A DNA stretch of 64,000 nucleotides, from NCBI RefSeq assembly GCF_026183895.1, contig NZ_JAPFQI010000009.1:62001-126000 (forward strand), read 5' to 3'. Below the pieces are notes generated by a model. The model ran no database searches and was not told where the DNA came from. It worked only from the letters and a program-made list of their open reading frames with translations. Positions 39,063-48,168 of this stretch are shown piece by piece. Source of the DNA: Sabulicella glaciei (GTDB lineage: Bacteria > Pseudomonadota > Alphaproteobacteria > Acetobacterales > Acetobacteraceae). A program made the position numbers and the translations under genes. Positions within the stretch are counted from its first letter, which is position 1. The number at the start of each line of letters is the position of its first letter.

Positions 39063-39868
39063 GCCGCCGCCCTCTGGGTGAAGACGTGCTCCGCCAGCCA
39101 TTCGTTGAACCCCGCCTCGGTCCGCGCGGCGCGGGCATAGGCGGCGACGTGGTTGGCGTCGAAGCCGTACTCGTCCAGCAGCGCGACCGGGTGCGCTCCG
39201 CGCTCCGCCACGGCCACCGCCTCGATGTAGGTGCCGCTGATCGTGCCGGGGGCGAGGCGCTCATCCTCCAGGAAGTTGCCTTCCATCACGCGCTCCACCG
39301 TCACCAGCACGCGCCGGCTCGAATGGGCCAGGGTGGCGCATTCGCGGCGGCGGCCGACCCAGACGTTGCCCAGGCTGTCGGCCATCACGCCATGGAAGGC
39401 CGCGACGTCGGGCGACAGGGCGGGCAGGGCGACGATGCGCTCGCCATCGCCGAAGGGGCTGTCCATCACCACCCAGTCCGGGCGGTTGGCCAGGATGTCG
39501 GAGCCGATGAGGCCACGCAGCGGCATGAAGGGCACACCCTTCTCGGCGGCCTGGAGCATGGTGTGGATGGCGGGGCAGGTGGCGTCCACCACCTTCAGCG
39601 TCCCGGCCCGGACCGCGGCGGAGAAGCGCGGCGCGAATCCCGCCTCGCCCAGCGACACCGCGCTGGTCTGCACCTCCGCGACGCAGCCCGCGCCGATCAG
39701 GAGGTCGGTCGCGAAGCCGGAAACCGGCACGCCCAGCAGGCGCAGCCCCTTCGCGCCGCGACGGATCAGCGCCTTGGCGAGCGCGACGCTCGGCAGGGAG
39801 TTGTCGGGGGGCAAAGCGAGCAGCGCCCCGTCCGGTACGCTGGCCGCCATTTCCTCAAGGGTTGTCAT
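39059..39868 (-). CDS. CoA transferase alpha subunit, family I (IpdA-like)
   Basis: A 269-residue family I CoA-transferase alpha chain, the partner of the beta subunit downstream. It carries a G-loop-like region ALLRRGAKGLRLLGVPVSG, EVQTSAVSLGEAGFAP, MPLRGLIGSDIL and DVAAFHGVMADSLGNVWVG, which matches the family. Its stop overlaps the beta start (ATGA). It heads the alpha-beta-CaiB run, divergent from the metallo-beta-lactamase gene at 39963. Confidence 0.87.
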   Translation of the reverse strand: MTTLEEMAASVPDGALLALPPDNSLPSVALAKALIRRGAKGLRLLGVPVSGFATDLLIGAGCVAEVQTSAVSLGEAGFAPRFSAAVRAGTLKVVDATCPAIHTMLQAAEKGVPFMPLRGLIGSDILANRPDWVVMDSPFGDGERIVALPALSPDVAAFHGVMADSLGNVWVGRRRECATLAHSSRRVLVTVERVMEGNFLEDERLAPGTISGTYIEAVAVAERGAHPVALLDEYGFDANHVAAYARAARTEAGFNEWLAEHVFTQRAAA

Positions 39869-39962
39869 CGCCCGCTTCCTCCTGCGCTCGCCAACCGTTT
39901 CCTTGGCTTAGGCCCGCGTCGCCCCCGGTGCAACCGCGCCCTGACCGCCCCGTTCGCGCCCC

Positions 39963-40790
39963 ATGAAGATTCACGCGATCAACTGCGGCTGGATGCGCCC
40001 CTGGGGTGGCCTGCTGTGGGACCGTCACAGCACCGGCGTCGGTCCGGCCAGCCTCGCCTGCCGCTGCGTGGTGGTGGAAGGCCCCGAGGGGCCCATCCTG
40101 GTGGATACCGGCTTCGGCCCCACCGACGAGGCCGAGCCGGAGCGCATTCCCGCGCCGTTTCGGCTGATGAACCGACCGGACATCCAGCCGCACCGCTCCG
40201 CCCTCGCGCGCGTGCGTGCCCTGGGCTTCGCGCCGGAAGACGTGCGCCACATCGTCATGACCCACCTCGATTTCGACCATGCGGGCGGGTTGACCGACTT
40301 TCCCTGGGCCAAGGTGCACGTCACGGCGAAGGAGCTGAGCGCCGCGCAGGCAAGGGACGGCGTGAAGGCGCGGCTGCGTTGGAGCCCAGGTCAGCTCCGC
40401 GCCGACTTCGTCGGGCACGAAGCCCCGGGCGAGCCCTTCTTCGGCATGGAGACCGTGGACGGATTGCCCGCGGGGCTTCGCCTCGTCCCGCTGCCCGGCC
40501 ATTCGCCGGGCCATGCCGGCGTCGCCATCCCGGCCGAGAAGGGCTGGGTGGTGCATGCCGGCGACGCGATCTTCGATGCCCGCGAACTGGAAGGGCCGGG
40601 CAAGGCACCGCCCCTGGCCCTGGCCTACGAGAGCGCGATGCAGTCCGACCCCACCGCGCGCCACGCCAGCGCCGAGGCGCTGCGCCTTCTCCGCCGGCAG
40701 GCGCCGGAGGACATCACCATCCTCTGCACCCATGACCCGGTGCTGCACCCCAGCGTGCGGATGGCGGCAGAGCCCGGGCTGAACGACTGA
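39963..40790 (+). CDS. MBL-fold metallohydrolase
   Basis: A 275-residue metallo-beta-lactamase-fold hydrolase. Metal ligands are visible in HIVMTHLDFDHAGGL (HxxxDH type), the His of LPGHSPGHAG, the Asp in VVHAGDAIFD and a final His in ILCTHDP. The CxVVEGPEGPILVDTGFG N-terminus resembles lactonase-like members, but the substrate cannot be told. It is divergent from the CoA-transferase operon and converges with the aminotransferase. Confidence 0.87.
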   Translation: MKIHAINCGWMRPWGGLLWDRHSTGVGPASLACRCVVVEGPEGPILVDTGFGPTDEAEPERIPAPFRLMNRPDIQPHRSALARVRALGFAPEDVRHIVMTHLDFDHAGGLTDFPWAKVHVTAKELSAAQARDGVKARLRWSPGQLRADFVGHEAPGEPFFGMETVDGLPAGLRLVPLPGHSPGHAGVAIPAEKGWVVHAGDAIFDARELEGPGKAPPLALAYESAMQSDPTARHASAEALRLLRRQAPEDITILCTHDPVLHPSVRMAAEPGLND

Positions 40791-40802
40791 GCTTGGCCCG
40801 GG

Positions 40803-42017
40803 CTAGAAATCCTGTCCCGCATCCGGGCTGCGGGCGAAATCGGCGAGGCGCGCCGCTGCCTCGTCGTGCCGATCCGGCGGCAGGCAGGCATGGGCGAGGC
40901 GCAGGTGCCGCTCATTGCCGGGGCCGAAGAAGCAGCCAGGCAGGGTGACGAGGCCGTGGCGCGCCGCCAGGACCTCGGCCGCCGCGCGCCCGTCCAACGC
41001 CCCCTCGGGGATGCGGAGCCACGCGAAGAACCCGCCCGCCGCGTCCACCTGGAAACCGGGCACCCGGTCCAGCGCCGCCAGGAAGGATCGGCCCGCCTCG
41101 CGCATCGCCTGCGCCCGTTCCTCGCGCCATCCCCCGAGCGCGGGGATGGCCCAGGCCAACGCCGCCTGGGGCGGGCGCGGCGGGCAAAGCTGGATGTTGT
41201 CCACCGCCTTCATGAAGGCCGCGCGGACCACCGGGCCCGCCAGCACCGCGCCCATGCGGTGGCCCGGCACGCCATAGGCCTTGGAGAAGGAATAGATCTG
41301 CACCACGAAGTCGCGCCAATCCGCGCGGCCGAACAGCGCGTGCGGCGCGCCGTGCCCCTCGGGCAGGAAGTCGCGATAGGTCTCGTCCAGCACCAGCCAC
41401 AGGCCGCGCTCGCGGCACAGTTCCGCGAAGCGGGCGATGTGCCCGGCAGGGATGGGGGCGCCGGTCGGGTTGCTCGGCGAGACGAGCACGATGGCACGGG
41501 TGTTGGGACCGATCAGTGCCGCCGCCGCGTCGGGGTCGGGTAGGAAATCCGGCCCCGCGGGAAGCGGGCGCGCCGACACGCCGCGCAGGGCGAGCGCCAT
41601 CTGGTGGTTGAAGAACCAGGGCAGGGGAAGGATCACCTCGTCCCCCGGCGCGACGAGGGCCATCATCGCCAGGGTGAAGCCGAGATTGGCGCCGGCGGTG
41701 ATCCGCACGTCGTCCGGCCGGGCGTCGCTGCCGTAGATCCGGTTGGTTTCCGCGGCCACCGCCTCGCGCAGCGCCGCCTCGCCTTCCAGCGGGCCATAGC
41801 TGCTCAGGGCCGGATCGGCGCTGGCCGCGCCGAGCCTGGCGAGGAGGTCGGGATGCGGCGGGCCGGCCGGGACGGCCTGGGTGAGGTCCAGCAGCGGGCC
41901 GTGGCGCCCGTCATAGCGTCCGGCCCAGTCCCGGCAGGCGGGGATGGGCGGCGTCCCGACACGCTCCGCCGTGGCGGCAAGGCGGGGGACGCGGTACACG
42001 AGATTGTCGAGCGGCAT
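40803..42017 (-). CDS. Class I/II aminotransferase (PLP-dependent)
   Basis: A 404-residue fold-type I aminotransferase. It has YGPLEGEAALREAVA, the ITAGANLGFTLAMMALV cofactor region, VSPSNPTGAPIP, LVLDETYRDF and the PLP lysine in IYSFSKAYGVPGHRMG. The amino donor and acceptor are unknown. The frame is open upstream to 42671 but that part is antisense to an acetyltransferase; the ATG at 42017 is the sensible start. It is divergent from the acetyltransferase at 42054. Confidence 0.9.
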   Translation of the reverse strand: MPLDNLVYRVPRLAATAERVGTPPIPACRDWAGRYDGRHGPLLDLTQAVPAGPPHPDLLARLGAASADPALSSYGPLEGEAALREAVAAETNRIYGSDARPDDVRITAGANLGFTLAMMALVAPGDEVILPLPWFFNHQMALALRGVSARPLPAGPDFLPDPDAAAALIGPNTRAIVLVSPSNPTGAPIPAGHIARFAELCRERGLWLVLDETYRDFLPEGHGAPHALFGRADWRDFVVQIYSFSKAYGVPGHRMGAVLAGPVVRAAFMKAVDNIQLCPPRPPQAALAWAIPALGGWREERAQAMREAGRSFLAALDRVPGFQVDAAGGFFAWLRIPEGALDGRAAAEVLAARHGLVTLPGCFFGPGNERHLRLAHACLPPDRHDEAAARLADFARSPDAGQDF

Positions 42018-42053
42018 GGTGCCGCAACGCCTGGGGGCGCTTCGCGCTGCATC

Positions 42054-42584
42054 ATGACCGTGCTCGGAACCCCGCGCCTCGTGCTGCGGCCGCTGGAGGC
42101 CGCGGATGACGGGGAGTTCGCCGCGCTGAACGGCGATGCCGAGGTGATGCGCCATTTCTCGGCGCCGCTCACCCGTATCGAGAGCGACACTATGCGGGCA
42201 AGGCTGCAAGCGCGCTGGCGCGAGGAGGGTTTCGCCTTCGCCGGGGCCTTTCTGCCGGAGGGCGGCCTTGCCGGGATGGTGGGGCTGATGCGCGTGCGGC
42301 CCGACATGCCCTTCGCCCCAGCAGTGGAGATCGGCTGGCGCATCGCCGTCGCGCATCAACGGCGCGGCTTCGCAGAGGAGGCGGCGCGTGCCTGGATCGC
42401 CCATGGCTTCGGCGCGCTGGGGCTCGGCGAGATCGTCGCCTTCACCGTTCCGGCGAACGAACCCTCCTGGCGGCTGATGGAGAAGCTGGGGATGCGGCGT
42501 GCCGGCGAGTTCGAGCACCCCGCCCTGCCGGAGGGCCACGCGCTGCGTCGGCACCTCCTGTATCGGCTGGCTCGCCCTGGCTAG
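42054..42584 (+). CDS. GNAT family N-acetyltransferase (RimJ/RimL-like)
   Basis: A 176-residue acetyltransferase with TPRLVLRPLEAADDGEFAAL, VEIGWRIAVAHQRRGFAEEAARAW for acetyl-CoA binding and VPANEPSWRLMEKLGMRRAGEFEHPAL. The last segment is typical of the RimJ/RimL-type group that acetylates small molecules or protein N-termini. The ATG at 42054 follows the divergent aminotransferase start by 36 bases. The final four bases overlap the end of the opposite gamma-glutamyltransferase gene. Confidence 0.87.
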   Translation: MTVLGTPRLVLRPLEAADDGEFAALNGDAEVMRHFSAPLTRIESDTMRARLQARWREEGFAFAGAFLPEGGLAGMVGLMRVRPDMPFAPAVEIGWRIAVAHQRRGFAEEAARAWIAHGFGALGLGEIVAFTVPANEPSWRLMEKLGMRRAGEFEHPALPEGHALRRHLLYRLARPG

Positions 42585-44248
42585 GCGGCGACGCACCCCG
42601 CCGGGCGGCGAACATCCGCCCCCGCCGCCACCAGCCCTTCGCCGGGCAGGCTCAGCACCGCCTCGACGCATCCCGCGAGCCAGCTCGTGTCCGGCCAGTC
42701 CTGCATGCGGTGCCCGCGCGCGGCCAGCGCGTCGCGCACCGCCTGGGGGATGCGCGCTTCCGCCGCCAGCAGCCCCGGATGCGCCTCGAAGGGGGCGAAG
42801 CTGCTCGGCGCGGCGTAGGACGCCACGCGCGGCGCCTCGATCGCCTCCTGCAGCTCCATGCCGAAGGCGAAGACGTTGTAGGCGACCTGCATCATCGCCT
42901 GGATCTGCACGTCACCGCCCGGCGTCCCGAAGGGCATCACCCCGCCCTCTCGGGTGACGATCATGGCTGGGTTGGGCGTCAGGCGCGGCCGCTTGCCGGG
43001 TGCCATGCCGGATTTGTGGCGCGGGTCCGGCCGCGACTGGCAGCCGCGGTTGGAGGGGATGAGGCCCAGCCCCGGCACCACCGGCGAATCCCACGACCCG
43101 TCCGAGGGCGTGGCGGAGAAGGCATTGCCCCAGCGATCCACCACCGCGACGTAGGAGGTGTCCGCTTCCAGCTTCGGCGCCTCCTGCGCCACCGGGCCGG
43201 GCTCGACTTCGCCGGGCAGGGAAGGGTGGGCGCGGTCCATGCGGATCTCGCGCGCCCGCGCCGCCGCGTGCTCGCGCGACAGCAGGCGCTCCAGCGGCAC
43301 CTCCACGAAATCCGGATCGCCGAAATGCATGTCGCGGTCGGCCAGCGCCGCCTTCACGCTTTCCGCGACGATGTGCAGGTAGTCGGCCGAGTTGTGCGCG
43401 TGCTCGGCCAGCCCCGCCGCTTCCGCGACGGTCATCGCCTCGATCAGCGCGGGGCCCTGGCACCAGGGGCCGCAGGCCAGCACCTCGTGCCCGCGCCAGG
43501 GGCGGCGCACCGCCGGCAGGACCGGCGCGCGGTGCGCCGCCATGTCCTCCATGGACAGCCAGCCGCCTTCCTCCCCGACGAAGCGCGTGATCGCCCGCGC
43601 GATGTCGCCGCGGTAAAAGGCATCGCGCGCGGCGGCGAGGCCGCGCAGCCGGTCGGTGTGGCGCGACGCCTCGTCGGCCAGGAAGCGCAGCGTGCGCGCG
43701 AGGTCGGTCTGCACGAAGCGCGAGCCCAGGCGCGGCGGCTCGCCGCCCGGCAGGAAGATGGCCGCGTTGCTCGGCCAGCGCGCATATTCGTCGCGATGCG
43801 CCTCGACGGTCTGGCGCAGGATGGCTGGGGTGGCGAAGCCCTCCTCGGCCCAGCGGATCGCGAAGGACACCGCCTCCTCGAAGCGGATCGTGCCATGGCG
43901 CTCCAGCGCGGTGATCCAGGCATCGGGCGCAGCGGGCACCACGGTGCGGCGCACGCCCGGCGGGATCTGGCCGCCATGCTCGCGAAGGAACACGTCGGGC
44001 GGCGTCGTCGCCGGCCAGCGCCCCAGCCCCGCGATCGTCTCCACCCGCCCATCGGCGAGGCGGATCATGATGGGTGCGACCCCGGCCACGTTCACGAGGT
44101 CCGGCACCAGCACGCCCAGCGCGATGCCGGCCGCCACCCCCGCATCCACCGCGTTGCCGCCGCCTTCCAGGACGGTGAGGGCTGCGGCGGCGGCGAGGTG
44201 ATGCCCGGCGGAGGCGGCGTGGCGGGAGCCGTAAAGGGTCGGTCGCAT
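42581..44248 (-). CDS. ggt: Gamma-glutamyltransferase family protein (Ntn hydrolase)
   Basis: A 555-residue proenzyme of the gamma-glutamyltranspeptidase family. The N-terminal half starts HAASAGHHLAAAAALTVLEGGGNAVDAGVAAGIALGV. The autoprocessing Thr is in the LEADTSYVAVVDRWGNAFS segment (about residue 365), which splits it into two chains. The C-terminal half has MTPNPAMIV-like TPNPAMIVTREG, GTPGGDVQIQAMMQVAYNV and EAIEAPRVA. No signal peptide is present, so it is likely the cytoplasmic YwrD/oxamate-hydrolase-like kind. It is divergent from the enoyl-CoA hydratase gene. Confidence 0.88.
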   Translation of the reverse strand: MRPTLYGSRHAASAGHHLAAAAALTVLEGGGNAVDAGVAAGIALGVLVPDLVNVAGVAPIMIRLADGRVETIAGLGRWPATTPPDVFLREHGGQIPPGVRRTVVPAAPDAWITALERHGTIRFEEAVSFAIRWAEEGFATPAILRQTVEAHRDEYARWPSNAAIFLPGGEPPRLGSRFVQTDLARTLRFLADEASRHTDRLRGLAAARDAFYRGDIARAITRFVGEEGGWLSMEDMAAHRAPVLPAVRRPWRGHEVLACGPWCQGPALIEAMTVAEAAGLAEHAHNSADYLHIVAESVKAALADRDMHFGDPDFVEVPLERLLSREHAAARAREIRMDRAHPSLPGEVEPGPVAQEAPKLEADTSYVAVVDRWGNAFSATPSDGSWDSPVVPGLGLIPSNRGCQSRPDPRHKSGMAPGKRPRLTPNPAMIVTREGGVMPFGTPGGDVQIQAMMQVAYNVFAFGMELQEAIEAPRVASYAAPSSFAPFEAHPGLLAAEARIPQAVRDALAARGHRMQDWPDTSWLAGCVEAVLSLPGEGLVAAGADVRRPAGCVAA

Positions 44249-44295
44249 GGATCGAGGCTAGCCCATCCCGCGATGATCGGCGATGTTGCGCCTCC

Positions 44296-45090
44296 ATGGA
44301 CGAGTCGCCCCTTCTGCTCGCGGTGGATCGCCGCGGCATCGCCACCGCCACGCTGAACCGCCCCGCCCTGGGCAACGCCTACAACGGCGCAATGCTGGAA
44401 GCCCTGATCGGCGGGCTGGAGACCCTGGCGAAGGACGACGCGATCCGCGCCCTGGTGATCCGCGGCGCGGGCCGGCACTTCCAGGCCGGGGCCGACATCC
44501 ATTGGCTCCGCGCCGCCGCGGGCGCCCCGCCGGAGGAGGCACTGGCCGCCTCGATGCTCACCACGCGCGCGATGCAGCGGCTGAACGAGCTCCCCAAGCC
44601 CACATTCGCCGTCATTCACGGCGCCTGCTTCGGCGGCGGCACCGGCATCGCCTGCTGCGTGGACGTGGCGCTGGCGACCACGGAAGCCAGCTTCGGCATC
44701 ACCGAGGTGCGCGTCGGCGTCGCGCCCACCCCCATCTCCACCCACATGGCCCACGCCATGGGGCTGCGCCACGCCCGCCGCTACGCCATCACCGGCGAGC
44801 GATTCGGGCCGGAGGAGGCGATGCGGATCGGCCTGGTGCACGAGGTGCTGCCGCCCGACCAGGTCGAGGCGCGGCTGGAGCGCATCCTGGCCGACACGCT
44901 GCTTTCTGCCCCCACGGCCATCGCCGCCACCAAGCGCTCCCTGCTGGAGTCCAACGGGCTTGCGCTGTCCGAGCGCGAGGTGGTGGTCCTTTCGCAGGAA
45001 AGCTGGATGCAGCGGAGCGGCGCGGAGGGGCGCGAGGGCCTTGCCGCCTTCCGGGAAAAGCGGCGTCCACGCTGGGCGCCGTCCGAGTGA
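44296..45090 (+). CDS. Enoyl-CoA hydratase/isomerase family protein
   Basis: A 264-residue crotonase-fold enzyme. It has [21 protein letters not shown], the oxyanion-hole [52 protein letters not shown] and a C-terminal trimer helix. The Gly-Thr in place of the common Glu at the first catalytic position and Glu in GITEVRVG are typical of the methylglutaconyl-CoA hydratase-like group; the substrate is not certain. It is followed after 67 bases by the LOV kinase. Confidence 0.88.
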   Translation: MDESPLLLAVDRRGIATATLNRPALGNAYNGAMLEALIGGLETLAKDDAIRALVIRGAGRHFQAGADIHWLRAAAGAPPEEALAASMLTTRAMQRLNELPKPTFAVIHGACFGGGTGIACCVDVALATTEASFGITEVRVGVAPTPISTHMAHAMGLRHARRYAITGERFGPEEAMRIGLVHEVLPPDQVEARLERILADTLLSAPTAIAATKRSLLESNGLALSEREVVVLSQESWMQRSGAEGREGLAAFREKRRPRWAPSE

Positions 45091-45157
45091 CGCAGCGCTG
45101 AACCGCGAGCGCCCGCGCGCGTTCCGCTCTCGTGAAGGCATTGGAAGCGCACGCGGC

Positions 45158-46780
45158 ATGACGGAGTACGACACGGAGACGGGCTCCGTCGGCGGCTTGT
45201 CCCCCGTCATCGAGGACACGAGCCCCCCTGAAGGGAACAAGGCGCACAACGACATCTTCTTCGCGGCGGTCGAGACGACGCGGATGCCGATGATCGTCAC
45301 AGACCCAAGCCAGCCGGACAACCCGGTCGTGTTCTGCAACCCGGCCTTCATCCAGATGACCGGCTACACGCTGGAGGAGATCCACGGACGCAACTGCCGC
45401 TTCCTCCAGGGGCCCGACACCGACCGTTCCGTGGTCGCAGAGGTGCGCCAGGCCATCGAAGCGCGGCGCGAGGTTTCGGTCGAGGTCCTGAACTACCGCA
45501 AGGACGGCTCGGCCTTCTGGAACGCGCTCTTCATCTCGCCGGTCTTCGACCCGCAGGGACAGCTGATCTACTTCTTCGCCTCCCAGCTCGACATCTCGCG
45601 GCGCCGCGACGCGGAGGAGGCGCTGCGCCAGGCGCAGAAGATGGAGGCGCTGGGCCAGCTGACCGGCGGCATCGCGCACGATTTCAACAACCTTCTCCAA
45701 GTCATCATCGGCTACGCGGACGCGCTGCGCGACGCCGGGACCCGGACGAACCCGGCGCGGGTGGACAAGGCGGTGGAGGCCATCTCCCAGGCCGCCGCGC
45801 GCGGGGCGACGCTGACGCAGCAGCTCCTCGCCTTCGCCCGCAAGCAGCGGCTGGAGGGCCGCCCGGCCAGCCTGAACACGCTGGTCGAGGGGATGGCGCC
45901 GCTGATCGAGCGCACGGTGGGCGGCACCATCCAGGTGAAGCGCAGCCTCGCGGCCGGGCTGCCGAACGTGCGGGTGGATTCCACCCAGGCGGAGTTGGCG
46001 CTGCTGAACATCCTGCTCAATTCGCGCGACGCCATGCCCGATGGCGGGCGGATCGAACTGAAAACCAGCCAGCGCCACATCGACGCCGAGGATGCCGCGC
46101 TGTTCGGCGAGCTCCAGCCCGGCGACTACGTGGTGCTTTCCGTCACCGACACCGGCACCGGCATGCCGCCCGAGATCCTGAGCCGCGTCACCGAGCCCTT
46201 CTTCACCACGAAGGACCAGGGCAAGGGCACCGGGCTCGGCCTGTCCATGGTCTATGGCTTCGCCAAGCAATCCGGGGGCACGTTGCGCCTGCATTCGGAT
46301 CCGGGGATCGGCACCACGGTGCAGCTGTTCTTCCCGTCCATCAAGGCTGACGCATCGCGCAGCGCCGGGCAGGCCCGCCCGCTCGACCCGCGCCCGGGGC
46401 GCGAGACGGTGCTCCTCGTGGAGGACCAGCAGGATGTCGGCGACCTCGCCGAAACGGTGTTGGAGGATTTCGGCTACCAGGTGCTGCGCGCCGCCAATGC
46501 GCAGGAGGCGCTGGCGGTGATCGAGGGCGGGAAGCGCGTGGACCTGCTCTTCACCGACCTCATCATGCCGGGCGGCATGAATGGCGTGGTGCTGGCGCGG
46601 CTCGCGCGGCGCTCGCGCCCACGGCTCAAGGTGCTGCTCACCACCGGCTACGCGGAGATGAGCCTGGAGCGGATCGAGGCCGGAGGCTCGGAGTTCGACG
46701 TGATCCAGAAGCCCTATCGCCGCTCCGAACTGGCGGCGAAGGTGCGGCTGGTCATCGACGGTCCGACCGGCGTGGGCTGA
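45158..46780 (+). CDS. LOV-domain hybrid histidine kinase (blue-light receptor-like)
   Basis: A 540-residue soluble sensor. Residues about 30-145 are a LOV/PAS domain with the flavin-adduct motif GRNCRFLQG (Cys80) and [17 protein letters not shown] HisKA domain follows with His174 in [11 protein letters not shown], then a HATPase domain ([25 protein letters not shown]), and a C-terminal receiver from about residue 410 with the phospho-acceptor Asp467 in [14 protein letters not shown]. The flavin-binding Cys is kept, so blue-light sensing is the natural prediction. The ATG at 45158 follows a long non-coding frame. Its last 29 bases overlap the opposite gene. Confidence 0.93.
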   Translation: MTEYDTETGSVGGLSPVIEDTSPPEGNKAHNDIFFAAVETTRMPMIVTDPSQPDNPVVFCNPAFIQMTGYTLEEIHGRNCRFLQGPDTDRSVVAEVRQAIEARREVSVEVLNYRKDGSAFWNALFISPVFDPQGQLIYFFASQLDISRRRDAEEALRQAQKMEALGQLTGGIAHDFNNLLQVIIGYADALRDAGTRTNPARVDKAVEAISQAAARGATLTQQLLAFARKQRLEGRPASLNTLVEGMAPLIERTVGGTIQVKRSLAAGLPNVRVDSTQAELALLNILLNSRDAMPDGGRIELKTSQRHIDAEDAALFGELQPGDYVVLSVTDTGTGMPPEILSRVTEPFFTTKDQGKGTGLGLSMVYGFAKQSGGTLRLHSDPGIGTTVQLFFPSIKADASRSAGQARPLDPRPGRETVLLVEDQQDVGDLAETVLEDFGYQVLRAANAQEALAVIEGGKRVDLLFTDLIMPGGMNGVVLARLARRSRPRLKVLLTTGYAEMSLERIEAGGSEFDVIQKPYRRSELAAKVRLVIDGPTGVG

Positions 46781-47285
46781 GGCGGCGCAGCGCCTCCTCG
46801 AAGGGGGCCAGGTCGCGCCACGGATCGGCGGCTGCCATGCGCACCATCATCCCGCCGGACTCCGCGATCGCGCCTTCCAGCATCAGGTTCTCGCCGAGGC
46901 CGAAATCCTCGACGGTCAGCCCTTCCGCGTCGCGCCACGCGCCCCCGTCCTCGCGGCACGCGATGCGTTCGCGCAGCGTGGCCTCCGTCGCCATGTATCC
47001 ATGCACCGGCCGGCCCAGGCCGCGCATCAGCCCCATCTCGAACACCGTGCCCGGATCGGCCCCCGCGCCACGAAAGGGCGAGAGATTGGCGAGCAGCGCG
47101 TCGCAGCCCCGCAGCATCTCCTCGCAGCGCGCGTGGATGGCGCGCCAGTCGGACGGATCGGCGAGGGGAGGATCCAGGGGGAACGCCCCCTCGATGCCAT
47201 GGGCGGCGCAGAGCGCCTTCTTCGCGGCGCCGATGGCGTCCGCGTCGGGCAGGAAGACCTCGGGGCCGGCGAGGTAGAGGCGCAT
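46752..47285 (-). CDS. Nucleoside 2-deoxyribosyltransferase family protein
   Basis: A 177-residue small nucleotide-binding enzyme that exchanges bases on 2-deoxyribosides (or hydrolyses the glycosidic bond). Family marks are the N-terminal [42 protein letters not shown] with the catalytic Glu, and [12 protein letters not shown]. The start overlaps the divergent hydrolase frame if that gene begins at 47284, which is one reason to prefer a later start there. It converges with the LOV kinase, overlapping it by 29 bases. Confidence 0.9.
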   Translation of the reverse strand: MRLYLAGPEVFLPDADAIGAAKKALCAAHGIEGAFPLDPPLADPSDWRAIHARCEEMLRGCDALLANLSPFRGAGADPGTVFEMGLMRGLGRPVHGYMATEATLRERIACREDGGAWRDAEGLTVEDFGLGENLMLEGAIAESGGMMVRMAAADPWRDLAPFEEALRRLSPRRSDRR

Positions 47286-47346
47286 GGATGCCTTGTATCA
47301 CGGAACCGGCCTTGCCGGCGCGCCCTCGCCGCGCAAGGCTGCGCCC

Positions 47347-48135
47347 ATGGATGCCGAGGCGGAGTACAACAACCGCGCCCGCGTGGGGGAAAGCGGCGCG
47401 ATCATCGCCGGCTGGGCCGAATCCGCCGCCCGATTCCGCGCCGCCCACCCACCCGAGACGCTGCGCTACGGACCGGGCCCGCGCGAGGCGATGGACTTGT
47501 TCCTGCCCACCGGCACGCCACGCGGCGCGGCGCTGCTGATCCATGGCGGCTACTGGCAGGCGCTGGGGCGGGAGTGGGGCAGCCACTGGGCGGCGGGCCT
47601 GCTCGCGCAGGGCGTCGCGGTGGCGCTGCCATCCTATGATTTGTGCCCCTCCGTGCCGCTTGCTCGCATCTGTGCGCAGATGGAGGCGGCATCCGCCACG
47701 CTGCATGCGCGCCTCGGGATGAAGCTGCTCGCGATAGGGCATTCGGCGGGCGGGCACCTCGCGGCTTGGCTTCTGGCACGCGCGCCGCATGTCACGGCGG
47801 CGTTGCCCATCTCCGGCCTGTTCTGGCTGGAGCCGCTGCTGCCCACCAGCCTCAACGCAGCGCTTCGGCTGGATGCGGAAACGGCGCGCGAGCTGTCGCC
47901 CGGGCTCCGGCCGGCGCCCGGCAAGCCGCTCCACCTCGTCGTCGGCGGCGCGGAAAGCGCGGAGTTCCTGCGCCAGAGCCGCGACTTCGCGCAGGGCTGG
48001 GGCGGCAGCTTCGAGGCGCCAGAGGGGCTGAACCACTTCACCGTGCTCGACCCGCTTTCCGACCCGTCACAGCCCATGACGCGCCGCGCCGCGATGCTTG
48101 CGGGGCAGGCATGCGGCTTGGTAATGGATGCTTGA
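47347..48135 (+). CDS. Alpha/beta hydrolase, kynurenine formamidase-like
   Basis: A 262-residue hydrolase. The oxyanion motif is LIHGGYWQALGR, the nucleophile elbow is GHSAGGHLAAW and the catalytic His is in EGLNHFTVLD. The HGGYW and NNRARV N-terminal segment are typical of the KynB-like or esterase group. An ATG at 47284 is also in frame but would overlap the opposite start codon. The ATG at 47347, giving MDAEAEYNNRARV, is preferred. It precedes the transport operon by 33 bases, and could act on an imported ester or amide. Confidence 0.82.
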   Translation: MDAEAEYNNRARVGESGAIIAGWAESAARFRAAHPPETLRYGPGPREAMDLFLPTGTPRGAALLIHGGYWQALGREWGSHWAAGLLAQGVAVALPSYDLCPSVPLARICAQMEAASATLHARLGMKLLAIGHSAGGHLAAWLLARAPHVTAALPISGLFWLEPLLPTSLNAALRLDAETARELSPGLRPAPGKPLHLVVGGAESAEFLRQSRDFAQGWGGSFEAPEGLNHFTVLDPLSDPSQPMTRRAAMLAGQACGLVMDA

Positions 48136-48168
48136 ACCTTGAAACATCAACGAACCGGGGAGTTCTCC

